Source: Utricularia gibba (Eukaryota; Streptophyta; Magnoliopsida; Lamiales; Lentibulariaceae). From it: DNA of 64,000 nucleotides. The DNA is taken from the NCBI GenBank assembly GCA_002189035.1, contig CM007992.1:3224001-3288000 (forward strand). Reading direction: 5' to 3'. Positions 34,524-47,300 of this stretch are shown one piece after another. Below the pieces are notes generated by a model. The model was not told the DNA's origin and ran no database searches. It was given only the letters and a program-made list of their open reading frames with translations. Made by a program: the position numbers and the translations under genes. Numbering within the stretch: position 1 is the first letter of the stretch; each line of letters starts with the position of its first letter.

Positions 34524-36722
34524 TCTGGATCCGCGTCTCCGTTTCGTGGGATGCAGGAGAAGGTGAAGGCCCTCTGTATTTATGGCGAGTTAAGGAAGTA
34601 GTTGGGGAGATGGCAGAGGGCTGGAGAAATGATGACGACCAAATGGGCCGGGCGAGGGAAGCAGCTACGCAGTTAGTCGCTGGTTAGCCAGCTTTAAAGA
34701 TCAACGTAGCTTCTTGGATGCATTAATGGCGAACGGTTAGGGGAGGAGCCGAGGAGGAATCTCATATTCCACCTCTGCATCATTTTCAAAACTCCGTGCA
34801 TGCCATTGCGATTGATGGCTGTGGCTCAGCGCCTCTTTTATTCTTATTTTTAATAAAATCTTATTATTCAATTTCATGATTTTTTAAAATTCTGCTCAAA
34901 ATCAATATTACAAATTTGGAAAACTTTAGATTTCGAATTGGGTTCAAAAATAGAAATTTTAGAGAAATAAAAAAAATAGTCTATTTTAAAAGTCAAAAAT
35001 TCATAATATTAATAAAAATATATTTTTAACAGTTTTTTGATAAGTAAAGTAAATGTAACTTATTAAATAAGTTAAGTTTTAAGTAGAAATGTAGGAAAAT
35101 TTAAATAAGTAGAAATTAAGTATAAGTTTGAATAGAAATTATAAATAAGTAAAATTAAGATGGTTCTATAATAAATAATTTTAAATTTTAATTAAAATCA
35201 TAAATTAGAAAATAAATTGTGCAGAATATACCATAAGTGAATGAGCATTGGATGCCACTAGTTCTCATATTTTGGAGGTTTTCCTAAATCAGTCCCCAAT
35301 AATGACTGTTTACTGTTCATCTCCACTGTATTGGGGACTATTTTTACTAGAAATCAAAATATTGAGACTATCACAAATGTTAATAATGTATAAATATGGG
35401 GACCTATTGTGTCAAAACTTTGAGAACTAATTTTGTATTTTAAATAAAACTATGAAGATCAATTATGCCATTTATCGTAAACATTGAAGACTAAAGTTGC
35501 CAAAATGATAAATTTTGGAAATTTTTTTATTCATTTTTCTCATAATTGAATTCTATTAAATTAATAGTAATAGTTTTGAATAATATTTCATTTTTAATAA
35601 ACTGAAATATTTAAATTCTATTTTATTAGATTATTTCTCAAAAAAATATTTAATATTACTCGCTGATTGAGTCAAATGCAACTGAAAGCTATAGCACGAG
35701 TTGCGGGTTTACACAAATTTATTATTTTTATTTTGTGATTAAAAAAACAAAGTTATATTATTTAAAAAAATTAAATTGGAGAAGAAGACGAGTCCAAAAT
35801 GCTCTTGAATTCTATAGATTTTTTCGTTTGGGCGACTGCCGACCCTCTGTTTGTCGGATTATTTGCATTATCTGCTTAATAAATATTTATTTCAATCATT
35901 TTGATAAAATAATCGGCCCTTTTCAACAGTGTTTTAAAATAATGAGTTCAACAGGTTAGGTTTGAACTGATATTTCAGTGAGTTGGATCTAATTATATTG
36001 TTATTAAAAAAACTTTAAAAAATAATTATATATTGTTTATTTTATTTTCTTATTTTTTTAATTTTTTTACTGGGTGAAAAGCAAATAGAAAATATGTTGT
36101 AAATATTTGACGTATATATTTTAAATAAATCTTTAATAATTATATATATATATATATATATTTGTATTAATAATATAAATTACTGATTTAGATTTGGATT
36201 ACACATTATTTGAATAAAATATGGAATGATCAAGATGACTTTTATATTTTTAATATTTTGATAGATTAAGTTATAATTTTATAATTATATTCTAATATTT
36301 TTGATAAGTACAATTAAAAATTAATGAATCCAAAACCATAAATAAACGTTCAATCTATTTAAGCCATTTTTAAAACACTTATTTTCAAATTTGGGCCCCA
36401 AAATATTGCATTCTATTTTAAAAAATGGTCATTAATTTAATTTTCTTATTTTATGTCTTGTGGGGTGAGTTAAATAGGAATAATTATTAAGACTAGCGCA
36501 ATTAAAACCTAATATTTTTGCAAAAGAAAAAAGAAAAATAAAAAGCTGGTTCTGGACTAAGGTTCTAGGGCTAATGGTTCGGAAGCTACAGCGCAGCACA
36601 AGATGAACATGCAGAAACTTGACGACGCTACTTCATGTCTGTCTAAGCAGCCAAAATTGACTCCTCCTCCTCCTCCTGCTTCTCTCTCTCTCGAGTCCCA
36701 AAATGGAGAATCTTCAGACCTA
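34524..36722. other. Intergenic AT-rich region with MITE-like repeat
   Basis: The KCS promoter lies next to 34523. From about 34850 to 36530 the DNA is strongly AT-rich, with a (TA)n tract near 36140-36163 and the MITE-like repeat at 34990-35235. No coding exon is seen. Confidence 0.5.
34990..35235 (-). mobile_element. MITE-like dispersed repeat, copy A (partial)
   Basis: The reverse complement of about 35030-35235 aligns along its length with about 62405-62605: the words GGTATA, CTTATTAAATAAG, ACATTTCTACTTAAAAC and ACTTATACTTAA occur in the same order and spacing. One end is missing relative to the other copy. No coding capacity, so a non-autonomous element is likely. Confidence 0.6.
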
Positions 36723-37278
36723 TCAGAAGGTGGATTTGCTGCATGATTCCCGAGGTGCATTGCACCTGAAGCACTCCATCCTGCTCGCGAAGTTGTGCTC
36801 GTTGCAGCCCAGTCTGCAGCACCCATTCTTTCATCGTTTAGAATCACTCAACTTACTGGAAAAGTAGCTGCGATTTAAAGCATACAGAGGGAGGGTTCGT
36901 TCACCTTGAGCAAATCCAGTCGCCGGACTTCCACCCGGAGCGGCTGCCACCGCCACCGCCGAGGACACCGTTGCCGAAGACGAAGCTCCGGACGCGGGAG
37001 AATTCCGCGTCGAAGCCAAGTCCGGGTTCTTCCTTTAGAGCTCCGCATTTGAAGCAGCTGGAGCGGCTAGCGAAGTTGTGCGCGCCGCAGTTCCCCACGG
37101 CGCAGTACCAATCGCCGGGCCTGACGTCAGGGCCGGTGAAGGCGAATGCAGCCGCGCCGCCCCTGGAGCCGAAGCCGTCGCCGGGGCGAGGATCGCCGCA
37201 ACGCTGGCAAGAGTCGCGCCGCTGGAAGTTGAGATGGTGGCATGAACTGCAGTTCCAATCTCCTGGTCTACTGCTCAT
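36723..37278 (-). CDS. RanBP2-type zinc finger protein (three fingers), At5g25490-like
   Basis: Two exons: 36905-37278 and 36723-36813; 154 residues. Three RanBP2-type zinc fingers are visible: RPGDWNCSSCHHLNFQRRDSCQRC (residues 3-27), RPGDWYCAVGNCGAHNFASRSSCFKC (about 57-82) and KSGDWICSRLGCNEHNFASRMECFRC (about 118-145, split by the intron). Each has four metal-binding cysteines. Between fingers 2 and 3 lies a Gly-rich linker. Such fingers bind single-stranded RNA or proteins; the plant members are poorly studied. I chose the start MSSRPGDWN because the family begins this way and a likely 5' UTR splice acceptor (TTTGCAG) lies just upstream; a start seven codons earlier is possible. Confidence 0.9.
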
Positions 37279-38477
37279 TTCCGGCGTCTCTCTCTGCAAA
37301 GACGATGCTCATCAAACCATTGAATTCTGTATAATTATATACTTGAGAACTCAGGCACCCTTCTCGAGGCCAATATTTTTGCTAATTTTTAATAATTTAT
37401 ATTATATGAAAGTAAAATTACTATTCTATTATATTATTAATTTCTAATATTCAAATCTCATAATTTTACATCATTTTCATGTTCATATAAAATTAAGATA
37501 GTTATTCTATTGAATCACATTTATTCTTTCATTATCTTAATATTGTCAGCAAGCACCTTACCTAACAAATAATTTATTTTTTCAACATCTTAAAATATAA
37601 TTAAAACTTATTTATGTATTAAATGAATTTTGGCTGGTAGGCAACCTTGGCTGGCCGGAACTTTCATTATTAAATTCATTTTTTTTAAAAAAACATCGAT
37701 TTTAGCGTAAAAAGAGTGAACAAAGAAAAGGAAAAGAATAAAGAAAAAGAAAAAAGATTAAAGCCCTGCTTTTAAGGACATACGTCGTAGTAGAGGTGGT
37801 GGAAAAAAAGGAAAATTGCAAAAAAATATATTTATCTACAGGATTTTATTTTTAAAAAATAGCATATTTTCTAAAAATAGAAGTCACATTTTGGATCGCT
37901 AATTAAATGTAATTATCAAATTAATAATCCATTTTAATTGATTTTGGTGAATATTAATAAACATGAAAAATAGTTTGAGTATTAAAAGAAGAGAGAATTT
38001 CGATAAAGACATAAGTAGTAGTCTTCGAGGCCAAATTTTGACCATCTTTTCTTTTCAAGAGGCTTTTTGGGCTGTCTTGCTTTATCATCATTATTAAGAA
38101 TATTAATACTAATCTTTAAATAGTAGAACAAGGATTTTTTAATTTAATTATTAGTTCACTAGAAATGTACTTGCATGTGTATTTTTTAAATAATTTATTA
38201 ATTAAATAAAACCCCCTAATAATTTAATGATAGTGATATTTTGAATCGAAGTAATGATAAATATTTGAAGCAATTTGAATATTGAAAATATTAAAAAAAG
38301 ATAATTTTACGCTATACAAAAAACCTATTTATTTAATAATATACATTGATATAATTAAATGAGTAATATTTTTAAAAAATATTTAATTTAAAAATAAAAA
38401 AATATTTATTAATAAAAAACGAATGATTTTTAAAATAAATAAAAAAAGAAAAGAAAAGAAAAGTTGTGGCAAAGACG
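37279..38477. other. AT-rich divergent intergenic region
   Basis: Promoters of the zinc-finger gene (-) and the unknown plastid gene (+). Purine-rich AGAAAAGAAA stretches occur at 37700-37760 and 38440-38462. No exon is seen. Confidence 0.5.
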
Positions 38478-39846
38478 ATGTCGTTTGTTGCGCCTCTTCC
38501 GCTGTCTCGGGCTCATCGTCTTCACGCTTCGAGGCCGAGGAACCCGAGGCTCCGTTTTCGAGCTTGCTCCTCTGACGTTCCTGATTTCCTCTCCGCGGAT
38601 TGGTGATTCGTCTATTCCACTTTCCTTGCTTTTATTTTTTGTAGAGAGATCTTTAAGAGGATGCTCATTTGAAGCTGTGTGTGTGCTTGATTTTGGATTG
38701 GTTTTGAGGTCCAGATTTGTTGATTCGGTTGAAAAAAATTAAGAAATTAGGTAAGGTACTGTTGTATGTTAGGTTAAAGTGAAGAGTTTGGGGATAAGTA
38801 ATTTCGTAAGTTCTTAGTTGTTGTAGTTAGCAACACTTTCTTTCTATTGGCTGAATGAATTAGCGGAATCCAGTTTATGCTACATGATGGAGAACCTTGG
38901 TGGAAAATGGGAGGATTGGATGAATTCAGTACATTTTTTTTCGCAAGTAACTGTTGTCAAATCCCTCATTTCTTCTTGGATTTCCGTGTTTTTCAGGCTC
39001 GAGTCTAGAAACAAAGGACATTTTGGTCCACGATTGAGTGTAAAACCTGCTGATCACTGTCATCAAGTTTTGTGCCTTCTCATCCGTTGCATGATGATGA
39101 CTATGTTTTGTGCCTTTATAGTTTAGTTATGAAGAAGCTGTTAGACATCAGCTTGATGCGCTGATGTTCAACAACCAGCCTCACCCTGATCACGGCATCG
39201 AAGTAATGTACAGGGTAAATTTACCAACGCTAGATTTGTGCTTCATTCTTTCGTTCATGCAATGAATGAACTTCTTGTTCCATGTTTAAGCAGTTTGCTG
39301 GCTTTGATCCATTTCAAAGATCTACGTACTTTGGACCCTTTTTCGACTTGGGTCAGGTTGGTGCATGCTCGACCCAGCTGGTTTCTGCTGCTGTTTACTC
39401 ACTTGTGTTCCTAGCTTCAATCCCATGATGCTGCAGTTTGAAAGATTTCGACGGATCTTTCACCACTCAAGCTACAGAGTTCTTCTCTGTCATCGAGAAA
39501 GGAAGATCCTGAGCAGTCTCAACGTAAACGAGGTTCGAAACTTGGACTGTTTCAGCTTCTCTTTTGTGCAGATTCATGACCACTTCACTCGAAACAGCAT
39601 TGCTACAAGCAGCGAGTCTGGATCAGGGGTACGCGGCCGGAAGAAGAAGGAACATTTCAGTTCACCATGATTCAGGTCTGGTTCTCAGCGTTCTAGCATT
39701 GCTTACTACTAGAAATGAAAGTTGATTTGTGATAATAGCCGTCTACCAATCTGAACCAGAGAGTTGGTGGTGTGTGGGACGGTTATTGGCTGACGGAGTC
39801 TCTACTTCACGACGGAGATAGCTTTTCCGGCGGCCTGGCGTACTAA
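38478..39846 (+). CDS. Conserved plant protein of unknown function, probably plastid
   Basis: Seven exons: 38478-38602, 38997-39039, 39122-39214, 39294-39356, 39437-39532, 39598-39675 and 39760-39846; 194 residues. The N-terminal 35 residues are rich in Arg, Ser, Leu and Ala with almost no acidic residues, like a chloroplast transit peptide. The mature part is strongly patterned: SYEEAVRHQLDAL, HGIEVMYRFAGFDPF, STYFGPFFDLGQFERFRRIFHHSSYRVLL, KQRVWIRGTRPEEEGTFQFTM and a closing VGGVWDGYWLTESLLHDGDSFSGGLAY. All exons join in frame with GT-AG borders. I recognise it as a conserved family of land plants but know no function. No transmembrane segment is evident. Confidence 0.75.
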
Positions 39847-40504
39847 ACGGTAACCTCGCCGCCGGAGTTGTGTATATAAAATATGTCTATATTCCGTACA
39901 CGTGGTTGTAAGGAGCATCAAACTCCATGTCTGTGATGTTCACCGAACGAGGGACTTGGAACACCGGCTCAGCCTTCCAATAGCCTCCAAGCGCCGTCGA
40001 CGCGATTCCCTGCCGATGAAGGAATTGGGAACCGGTGGGCGCCCATTTCCTGCTGCTATCCACAACTCTACTGCACTTATTTCCAATCTTAGATTTGATT
40101 AATATCATTTATTTTTATTTAAATATTATAAATAAATGAATACAAAAAAAAATTTATATTTAACTAATTTAACGAATAAATGTATGTGTTCATTGACCAA
40201 TTGTAAACCCTAATTAGCTATTGACTTTAGTACCCAATTCGGGGAATAGGGTTTTAATACTTAATTACATGCGATTCAATCGATAAATAAATCAAGGAAT
40301 AGAATTAACTTATTTAAATACCATTTTTTAATTTTTTTTATTATAAGAAAATTCATGATTAAATCAAAAGAATGAATTTAATCTATTTTTAAAATAATTG
40401 TTCGAAAAAAAGCCCCTGAAATATTTATAAATAGATATTTTCTACATTAAAATATTAATCAATGTACGATCATCGTTACCTTGAAATTCAGACTTGATTC
40501 TCCT
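39847..40504. other. Spacer between convergent genes with an orphan minus-strand reading frame
   Basis: The 3' ends of the unknown plastid gene (+) and DRG (-) face each other. On the minus strand, 39887-40072 reads as a coherent stretch (AP-GSQFLHRQGIASTALGG, VFQVPRSVNITDMEF) ending in TAG. I do not recognise it and see no flanking exons. The remainder is AT-rich. Confidence 0.35.
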
Positions 40505-43192
40505 TCACGTCTTCAGAGGAGCTTTCTTTTCCCTATCGGAAATACGCGCAGGAGCGTTTGAGTGTGACTTGAAGCGGCCTCTGCCTCCTCCATCCTCCTT
40601 GTCCTGCAGTATCTCCCACACTCACGGTAAATTCTTACAGTTCCCAACTGAATTAACGGTACTGCTGCACTGTCTATGGTAAAGATAAGGAATAAAATGT
40701 ACCTTTTTCTTGACTATCTGCACAACATCCTCGTCCTGAAGGACGTGGCCAAGGCCACAGTGTTGTGGGTAGTGCCTAGAACTCATCCCCCACACCAGAA
40801 CGTACTTCACGTCCTTCACCAGGCTGCGATGAATGTGGTTGCAGAAATCTTCAACGGTGCATCCACCTCTGCCCTGATGGATGATCAGATGTTGCGGCGC
40901 AAATCGAGCATTTTCGGATCAAAATGATCATTCACAGAGGGTATGAAAATTGGAGAACGTACCGCAGAAAGAACTACAGGCTCTGTGAAGTCGGGCTGTT
41001 GGCCCTGAGGCTTTGTGTAGATCCTGACCAACCCCATGTCTTCCCACATCTTATCCAATAGTCTATCGAGATTCAGCTGTTGAAACGGGGAACCGTTGTG
41101 TTGGTGAGAGGCATGTGTGATGGTGTGTAGAATGGAGCAAAGGAGTGATACCTTCAAGTTACAACTGATGACAATGGAGTTTGGTTGCCTTGCTAATCTG
41201 TCTACATCGTCGATCCCGATGACATCGATTTTGTTGTATACATATACACACTTCATGTACTTGCGGTTTCCCTCAATGACATCGATGAGATCATCCACGG
41301 TTGCATCTTCACGAAACAAAACCTAAACACAACACATGTGGATGTTCACCTTATCAGGAAATCCAAGGACTTGATAATCAAATTGATCCAATCATATTGA
41401 TGGCAACACTTGGGCATCTAAAAAATAGATCAGATCTCACAGATTTAGTTTATGAATACAGGATAATATTATGGGGCAAACACATTGAAATGATTATACA
41501 GGGGAGCACGCACCTCAGCATTGTGAATCTTGTACTCGTGAAGTATCTGATAACAAAGCTTCTCATCAACATGAGTTAAGGCAAGGGTACTGTTGAAAGA
41601 AATCCCTCCAGTTTTTTTCTTCTTGAAGTATATCTGGCATCAAATGGAATAGGGATTGGTGAGCGACTCTATGGACAACAGGAGAAACTAATGTAAAATC
41701 CTCCCATGGAAGCCCACTTCGGGAATGGTCCATTTCTATGAGCATCACCTGAGGAGGTCTTTTGTTCAAGCGCAGGCCAACTGCCTCTAGTTCACGTGTT
41801 AGAATTTGTCGATGCCCTTCACTCTACGTATTAAAAAAATGAAACAAATTCAAATAAGATATCTAAAGCTATAAAAGCTGGTGACAGAACACAGCTATTG
41901 AAGATAAACTTCGTGGAAACTCATGCACTTGTCATAAGGCAAACCACCCATGGAAAGTGTATGAAGTTAAGAAAGCAAGCCAAACAACTGAGCTGAAAGG
42001 CCAAAGGAGTCACAAATAGTATGAGGATGGCATAGAAGTCATTCATAAAAGCATGTATCTGAGTGAATAAAATTGAGTTACAGCAATCAACATAAGTTTA
42101 ACGCGGGTGCTAAGCTATGGGAGAAGGCATCACGAGCTCTTACTTTTGAAGCATCAAGAACCATTAAGACAAGATCAGATGATTTGGCAACTGCAATGAC
42201 CTGCAAAAAAATCGAGGAATATTTTCCATTCACATCATTTCAACACATGCCAATAACTATTGAGGTTTATTAGCCAAAAAAAAATTGTTTTTTACCTGTC
42301 TACCGCGCCCCTTTCCTTCAGATGCGCCTTCAATAATTCCAGGGAGATCAAGAAGCTGTATTTTAGTATCATTGTAGTTAATAATACCGGGGATGCAGGT
42401 GAGTGTGGTAAACTCGTAAGATGCAGCTTCAGAATGTGTTCCGGTCAGCATGGTCAAAAGTGTTGATTTTCCAACACTGAAAAAGAAATAAAATATGGTA
42501 AAATTAAAAATGAATGTTTGAGTAACTTTCATGGAGAGAACCAACCGTTAATCGCTGTTAGAGGCCAAAATGAAAACAAAACACTTTAATAAAGCTAATT
42601 TATTGAAAAAAAAAGCAACATAACGTTTTTGTCGCAATTTCAGCCAACCTCGGAAAACCAATAAGTGCAACACGGCCATGACCAAATTTTGTAACTTCAA
42701 ATCCCTCCCCAGCTCCACTAGATCCCTGTTCCAATCATGCAAATCACACATGAAACACCGGGAAAGAATTAGAATGTGCAATGAGACCATGACTAAGAAA
42801 AAGAAGTGTACTTTTGGGGGCTCCAATAGCTGTGTCCTTAACTTGGCTATCTTCGCCTTGAGCTGACCCAAATGATATTCTGTGATGTGAAATCAGACAT
42901 CCAAAATACACGACAGTTAACTCCTACAAAATGCAAGTGAAACCACTCAATGGAAGATGCGACCCATTCAGACTATGAAAATCAGGAAGATAAGACTAAC
43001 AGTCAAGTTCTTCAACAATCTTAGTTGTTTCAACCCATGCTGTCAAGAAAACAAGACCGTACATACTCTCACTAGTATTTCTACAATCCAAAGCTGAACT
43101 CAAAAATAAAATAGGCAATAACCTGTGGCCTTGTTCTTCTGCGTCCGCGCCATCTCAGCTTCTATTTCTCTAATCTTTTCGATGATACCCAT
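40505..43192 (-). CDS. DRG: Developmentally regulated GTP-binding protein, DRG2 class
   Basis: Eleven exons: 43123-43192, 42812-42879, 42649-42725, 42296-42476, 42144-42200, 41749-41823, 41514-41633, 41152-41322, 40963-41076, 40703-40873 and 40505-40603; 400 residues, as in Arabidopsis. OBG/DRG-superfamily GTPase, ribosome-associated and linked to translation and growth. Visible parts: helix-turn-helix start ([23 protein letters not shown]), P-loop GFPSVGKST (residues 69-77, split by intron 3), DLPGIIEGA (G3), NKID (G4) and the C-terminal TGS domain (KYVLVWG, VQIVKKK). The RGRQV and [14 protein letters not shown] stretches identify the DRG2-type branch rather than DRG1. One oddity is GRGGCT where Arabidopsis has DRGGCT, at an exon border. 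Head-to-head with LEUNIG. Confidence 0.95.
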
Positions 43193-44384
43193 CCTCTTTG
43201 CACAATGACCTGAAAACATATACGGCACTGTGAAACAATTCCCACTCACCGAAAAAAAAAAAGCTATGTAGCGAGTAACCTCAATTCAATCTTAACCCAA
43301 CCTAAAAGAATCCGTAAAAACAAGTTCAAGTTTTCCATTCCGACCAAAACGAAACAAAACCAAAAACCACTGGACGCTTCAGAGGGAAGTAACATCGACA
43401 AATTAACTGTAAAAACACATACGAATCACTTAGCAAAGAATCTGCCGAGGAGGTGATTGGCCGAAGAGTCGTTGCCGGAAAGAGCTCAGGAGTCGAAAAG
43501 CTTCTCGCCAATTGACTTAAATACATTTCATATTATGGGCCGCGGATTCTGAGCCCAATAATCTACTACGCAGGCCCAAAACGGCAATATCCGTACTTTT
43601 ATTCAGAATTGGGCCCATGAAGTCGTTGACCGTTGGACTCAAAAGCCTACCGAAGAATATCCAGGAAGTTGGGGATATTTTTTAAATTATCAAGGACCAA
43701 AAACAAATACTGAAGAAAAAGGGACTGATCGGTAAATACTTAAAACTACGACTCCTATATGGAAAAGGCTGCCCAAAAAGCTGAAAAGTTTAAGGAATTG
43801 ACAATTACACCTCTGGTCCGTGGCGATACATGGAATTTGTCCGGACTGGATGGTCATTTCACCAGCACTTCTCCTGCAAAATGACTTCCATCGCGAAAAT
43901 TCGACTTAGTTTGAGGGGCTTATTGTAAATATACAAACGGGGGGCCATTATGAATCTGCTGCGGCATTGTTCAGCTCACCAAACGGAGCTTAATTAACCG
44001 AATTTATTCCACTTCGCTGCTGTTCAGACAACTGCCGGTTGCGCCTGGATTTCTTGAAGAGAAAAAAAAAAGGAGGAGAATTGAAAGAGAGAGAAGCTTC
44101 TCTCATTCGTGGTGTTGGTGTTTGTGGGGTTCAAGGTAAATATAGTAACATCTGCTTGTCTGGTGTGAATATTCTAATGGTAACCGACCTTATGTTGCTC
44201 TGGTTTTTCGAGAATTCTCTGGGACCCGGTTTTTACAGCTTGTCTGAAGTTTAAGGAATGATCGGAAAGAGCTGGTCTTCACTCTTTATCTTCTTTTTTT
44301 GTGAAAAAAATATTGCTTTACCCTTTTGGAGGTTCAGAGGAGAATAAGTTGGAAGCTCAAGTGACCTTATGAGAGCTCGGAAAC
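43193..44384. promoter_or_regulatory. Shared divergent promoter region of DRG and LEUNIG
   Basis: About 1.2 kb separates the two start codons. The DRG side (43193-43500) probably contains a 5' UTR intron. The LEUNIG side holds GA-rich UTR sequence (44055-44100) and a likely 5' UTR intron from the GTAAAT at about 44134 to the acceptor GGAGGTTCAG at about 44338. Being head-to-head, some regulatory sites may serve both genes; this is inference. Confidence 0.5.
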
Positions 44385-47300
44385 ATGTCTCAGACCAACT
44401 GGGAAGCGGACAAAATGTAATCTTTCTTTGTTTTTGAGTAGCTTTTCTCTCTGTTTTAGCAAAAAGCTTTTTTCCGTGTGTACTCGAGAATGGCTTTTTT
44501 TCATTTTTTTAAGTGGAATTTTTGGCATTTGTGAGCGTCTTCCGTCAAGTCGTTCTTGGTCAATTTGGGTGGTTAGTGTCTTGTGTACTGCTCGGATACC
44601 AGCACAAGATGACTCTTGCTTTCCCTGTTTCTCTTCTACGGGCTAAGTGTTTTCTTATGTCGATTTTATTCAGAGCTCTGTTTCTCTGCTACATTTGTTC
44701 GATTCATTCTGCATTTGGAATTCTGTTTTCTATGTCTAGTAATGCATATGTTTCACTAGGTTGGATGTGTACATTCATGATTATCTAGTCAAGAGAGATT
44801 TGAAGGCCACTGCTCAGGCTTTTCAAGCTGAAGGAAAAGTATCATCTGATCCTGTTGGTGCGTTCTGGAACCTGAAATCTATAAATGTAGAGAAGAAAGA
44901 CAATATTAAGCTGCATTCACGTTTCTTTATATTTGAATTGAGTTATTTGTATATGTTTCAGCCATAGATGCGCCAGGTGGCTTTTTGTTTGAGTGGTGGT
45001 CAGTGTTTTGGGATATATTTATTGCCCGGACAAACGAAAAACATTCTGAAGTTGCTTCTTCGTACATTGAGGTGAATCTAAGGCCTTCATCTATGGAGCG
45101 AATCCTTTTGCTCTTTCATTATGCAATCATTTCTAGTTGGAAATGAATCATCTCCTTACATATGTTTGTGATTTAAATCCTATCTTGAATTCTGTTTGTT
45201 TAAGTTCGCTTCGTTTCATGATAAGACTCAGCTGATGAAGGCAAGGGAACAGCAGCAGCAGCAACAACCCTCCCAATTTCAACATTCCCAACAGCAGCAG
45301 CAGCAACTTCAGATGCAGCAGCTTTTAATGCAGAGGCAAGCTCAACAGCATCAACAACAACAGCAGCAGCAGCAGCAGCAACAACAACAGCCACAACAAC
45401 AGCAGCAGGCACATCAACCACAGCGGCAGGACAGTGGCCATCTCTTGAATGGTGCTGCAAACAGCATGGTTGGAAATGATCCTCTCACGAGGCAAAATCC
45501 AGGAACTGCAAATGCAATGGCAACGAAGATGTATGAAGAAAAGCTTAAGCTGCCTGTTCCAAGGGATGCTATGAATGATCCAGCATTGAAGGTAGTGTTT
45601 AAGGTTTTCTATGTAAACTAGAAGTTTGCTTACCATCTCTGAGTGCCTTTGATTTGTTTCCAGCAAAGATATGGTGACAATGTTGGACTGCTCTTAGATC
45701 CAAATCATGCATCATTACTGAAATCAGCTGCGGCAACAGGACAACCACCAGGGTATGGTCATTTTCCATCTGTTTATTAGAAGAAAGTGTCTTTTACATT
45801 CAATGGGATTCTCCGTTTTTTTCCTACATCCCTTATTTACTCTGATTTTAGGCAAGTGTTGCATGGAAATGCTGGTGGAATCTCTCCCCAGATTCAGGCA
45901 AGGGGCCAGCAATTTCCAGGATCTTCACCGGTAAGTACTTATGTTTTCTTGTTTATTCCCTGCTGTGTTTACTCACTGTGTATGCGTTTGTGAATTATTC
46001 CCAGGACATCAAACCAGAGATTACTCCCATAATGAATCAAAGAGGCCCAGGGCCAGAAGGATCATTAATTGGAATGCCTGGTATGCCACTATCTATGGCT
46101 ACCTCCTGTCAGTAATTCATTCCTACCTACAAAGAGAATCATATTATTGTCAACAGAGAACCTTGTAATGCTTCCCATTTTCTTGTAATTAATGTTCTTT
46201 TGAGAAATGGTTTACAATGTCATCTCCTTTAGGTTCAAGTCCTGGAGGTAATAATTTGACACTCAAGGGGTGGCCCCTAACAGTAAGTATCTTTGTGTTG
46301 TATTGGATTTCTGATGAACTCATCTAGCACTGTAATATTGGACCTTCAAATTTTTTTATATAAAGTCTTAATAAGATCCGAGGAGTGATGGATTATGCTG
46401 AGATGCATCATGAAACTTGTTGTATCAAATACTATAGGCAACTTTCTTGCATTGTTATCATGATTTTCAGTTATTTTTCTACATGTTTTCAGCTTCAAAT
46501 GTTGAAGCAGATGGGTGCATATGCCATTCTGTTTCACTGGCTCTCTGCACATCCTGAAAGTTCATTCCTTTATGGTGTAGGGTCTTGATCAGTTACGGTC
46601 CGGGCTTCTCCAGCAACCAAAACCATTTATGCAGGGTCCTCAGCCTTTCCATCAATTGCAAATGCTAGCATCTCAGCACCAGCAGCAGCTTATGCTTGCA
46701 CAACAAGGCTTAGCATCCCCATCAGCAAATGACTTGGAGAACCGAAGGCTCAAGATGTTTCTGAACAACCGAAGTTTATCCATGGGGAAAGATGGCTCCT
46801 CAAATTCAGCTGGCGACATTGCTTCTCATATCGGATCCCCTTTGCAGGCTGGTTGCCCTGTTCTGCCTCGTGCGGATCCTGAGATGCTGATGAAGGTACT
46901 CCTTATCCTTCTGGAGTATTTACAGCTTTGAGTTTATTTCTCTTTTTTTTTTCCTGTTAGTAACTATGTTTTTGTCATCTTGTAGTTGAAGATAGCTCAA
47001 CTACAGCAACAGCAGCAGCAGATGCAGCAACATAATCAAACACAACAGCTGCAGCAGCAACAGCAGCAGCATGCTCTCTCTGCTCAGCCACAGAACTCCA
47101 ATCACAATCTGCAGCAAGATAAAGTTATGGGTTCTGGAAACGTTGCTGCAGATACAAACATGCCAAATTCTCTCAGAGGGAATGATCAGGCACACTGTTT
47201 CCTGCAACTCTTTTCGACCCTTTAGTTAGTTTCATGTGGTTACATGCTACAAACCAAGCTACCCTTATGCTGATTTCTGGTGTTCTATATTATTCCAAGG

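Noticed and set aside
45200-45460. Ala/Val-rich minus-strand reading frame
   Set aside because: It is the antisense of the CAG repeats that encode the poly-glutamine tract of LEUNIG.
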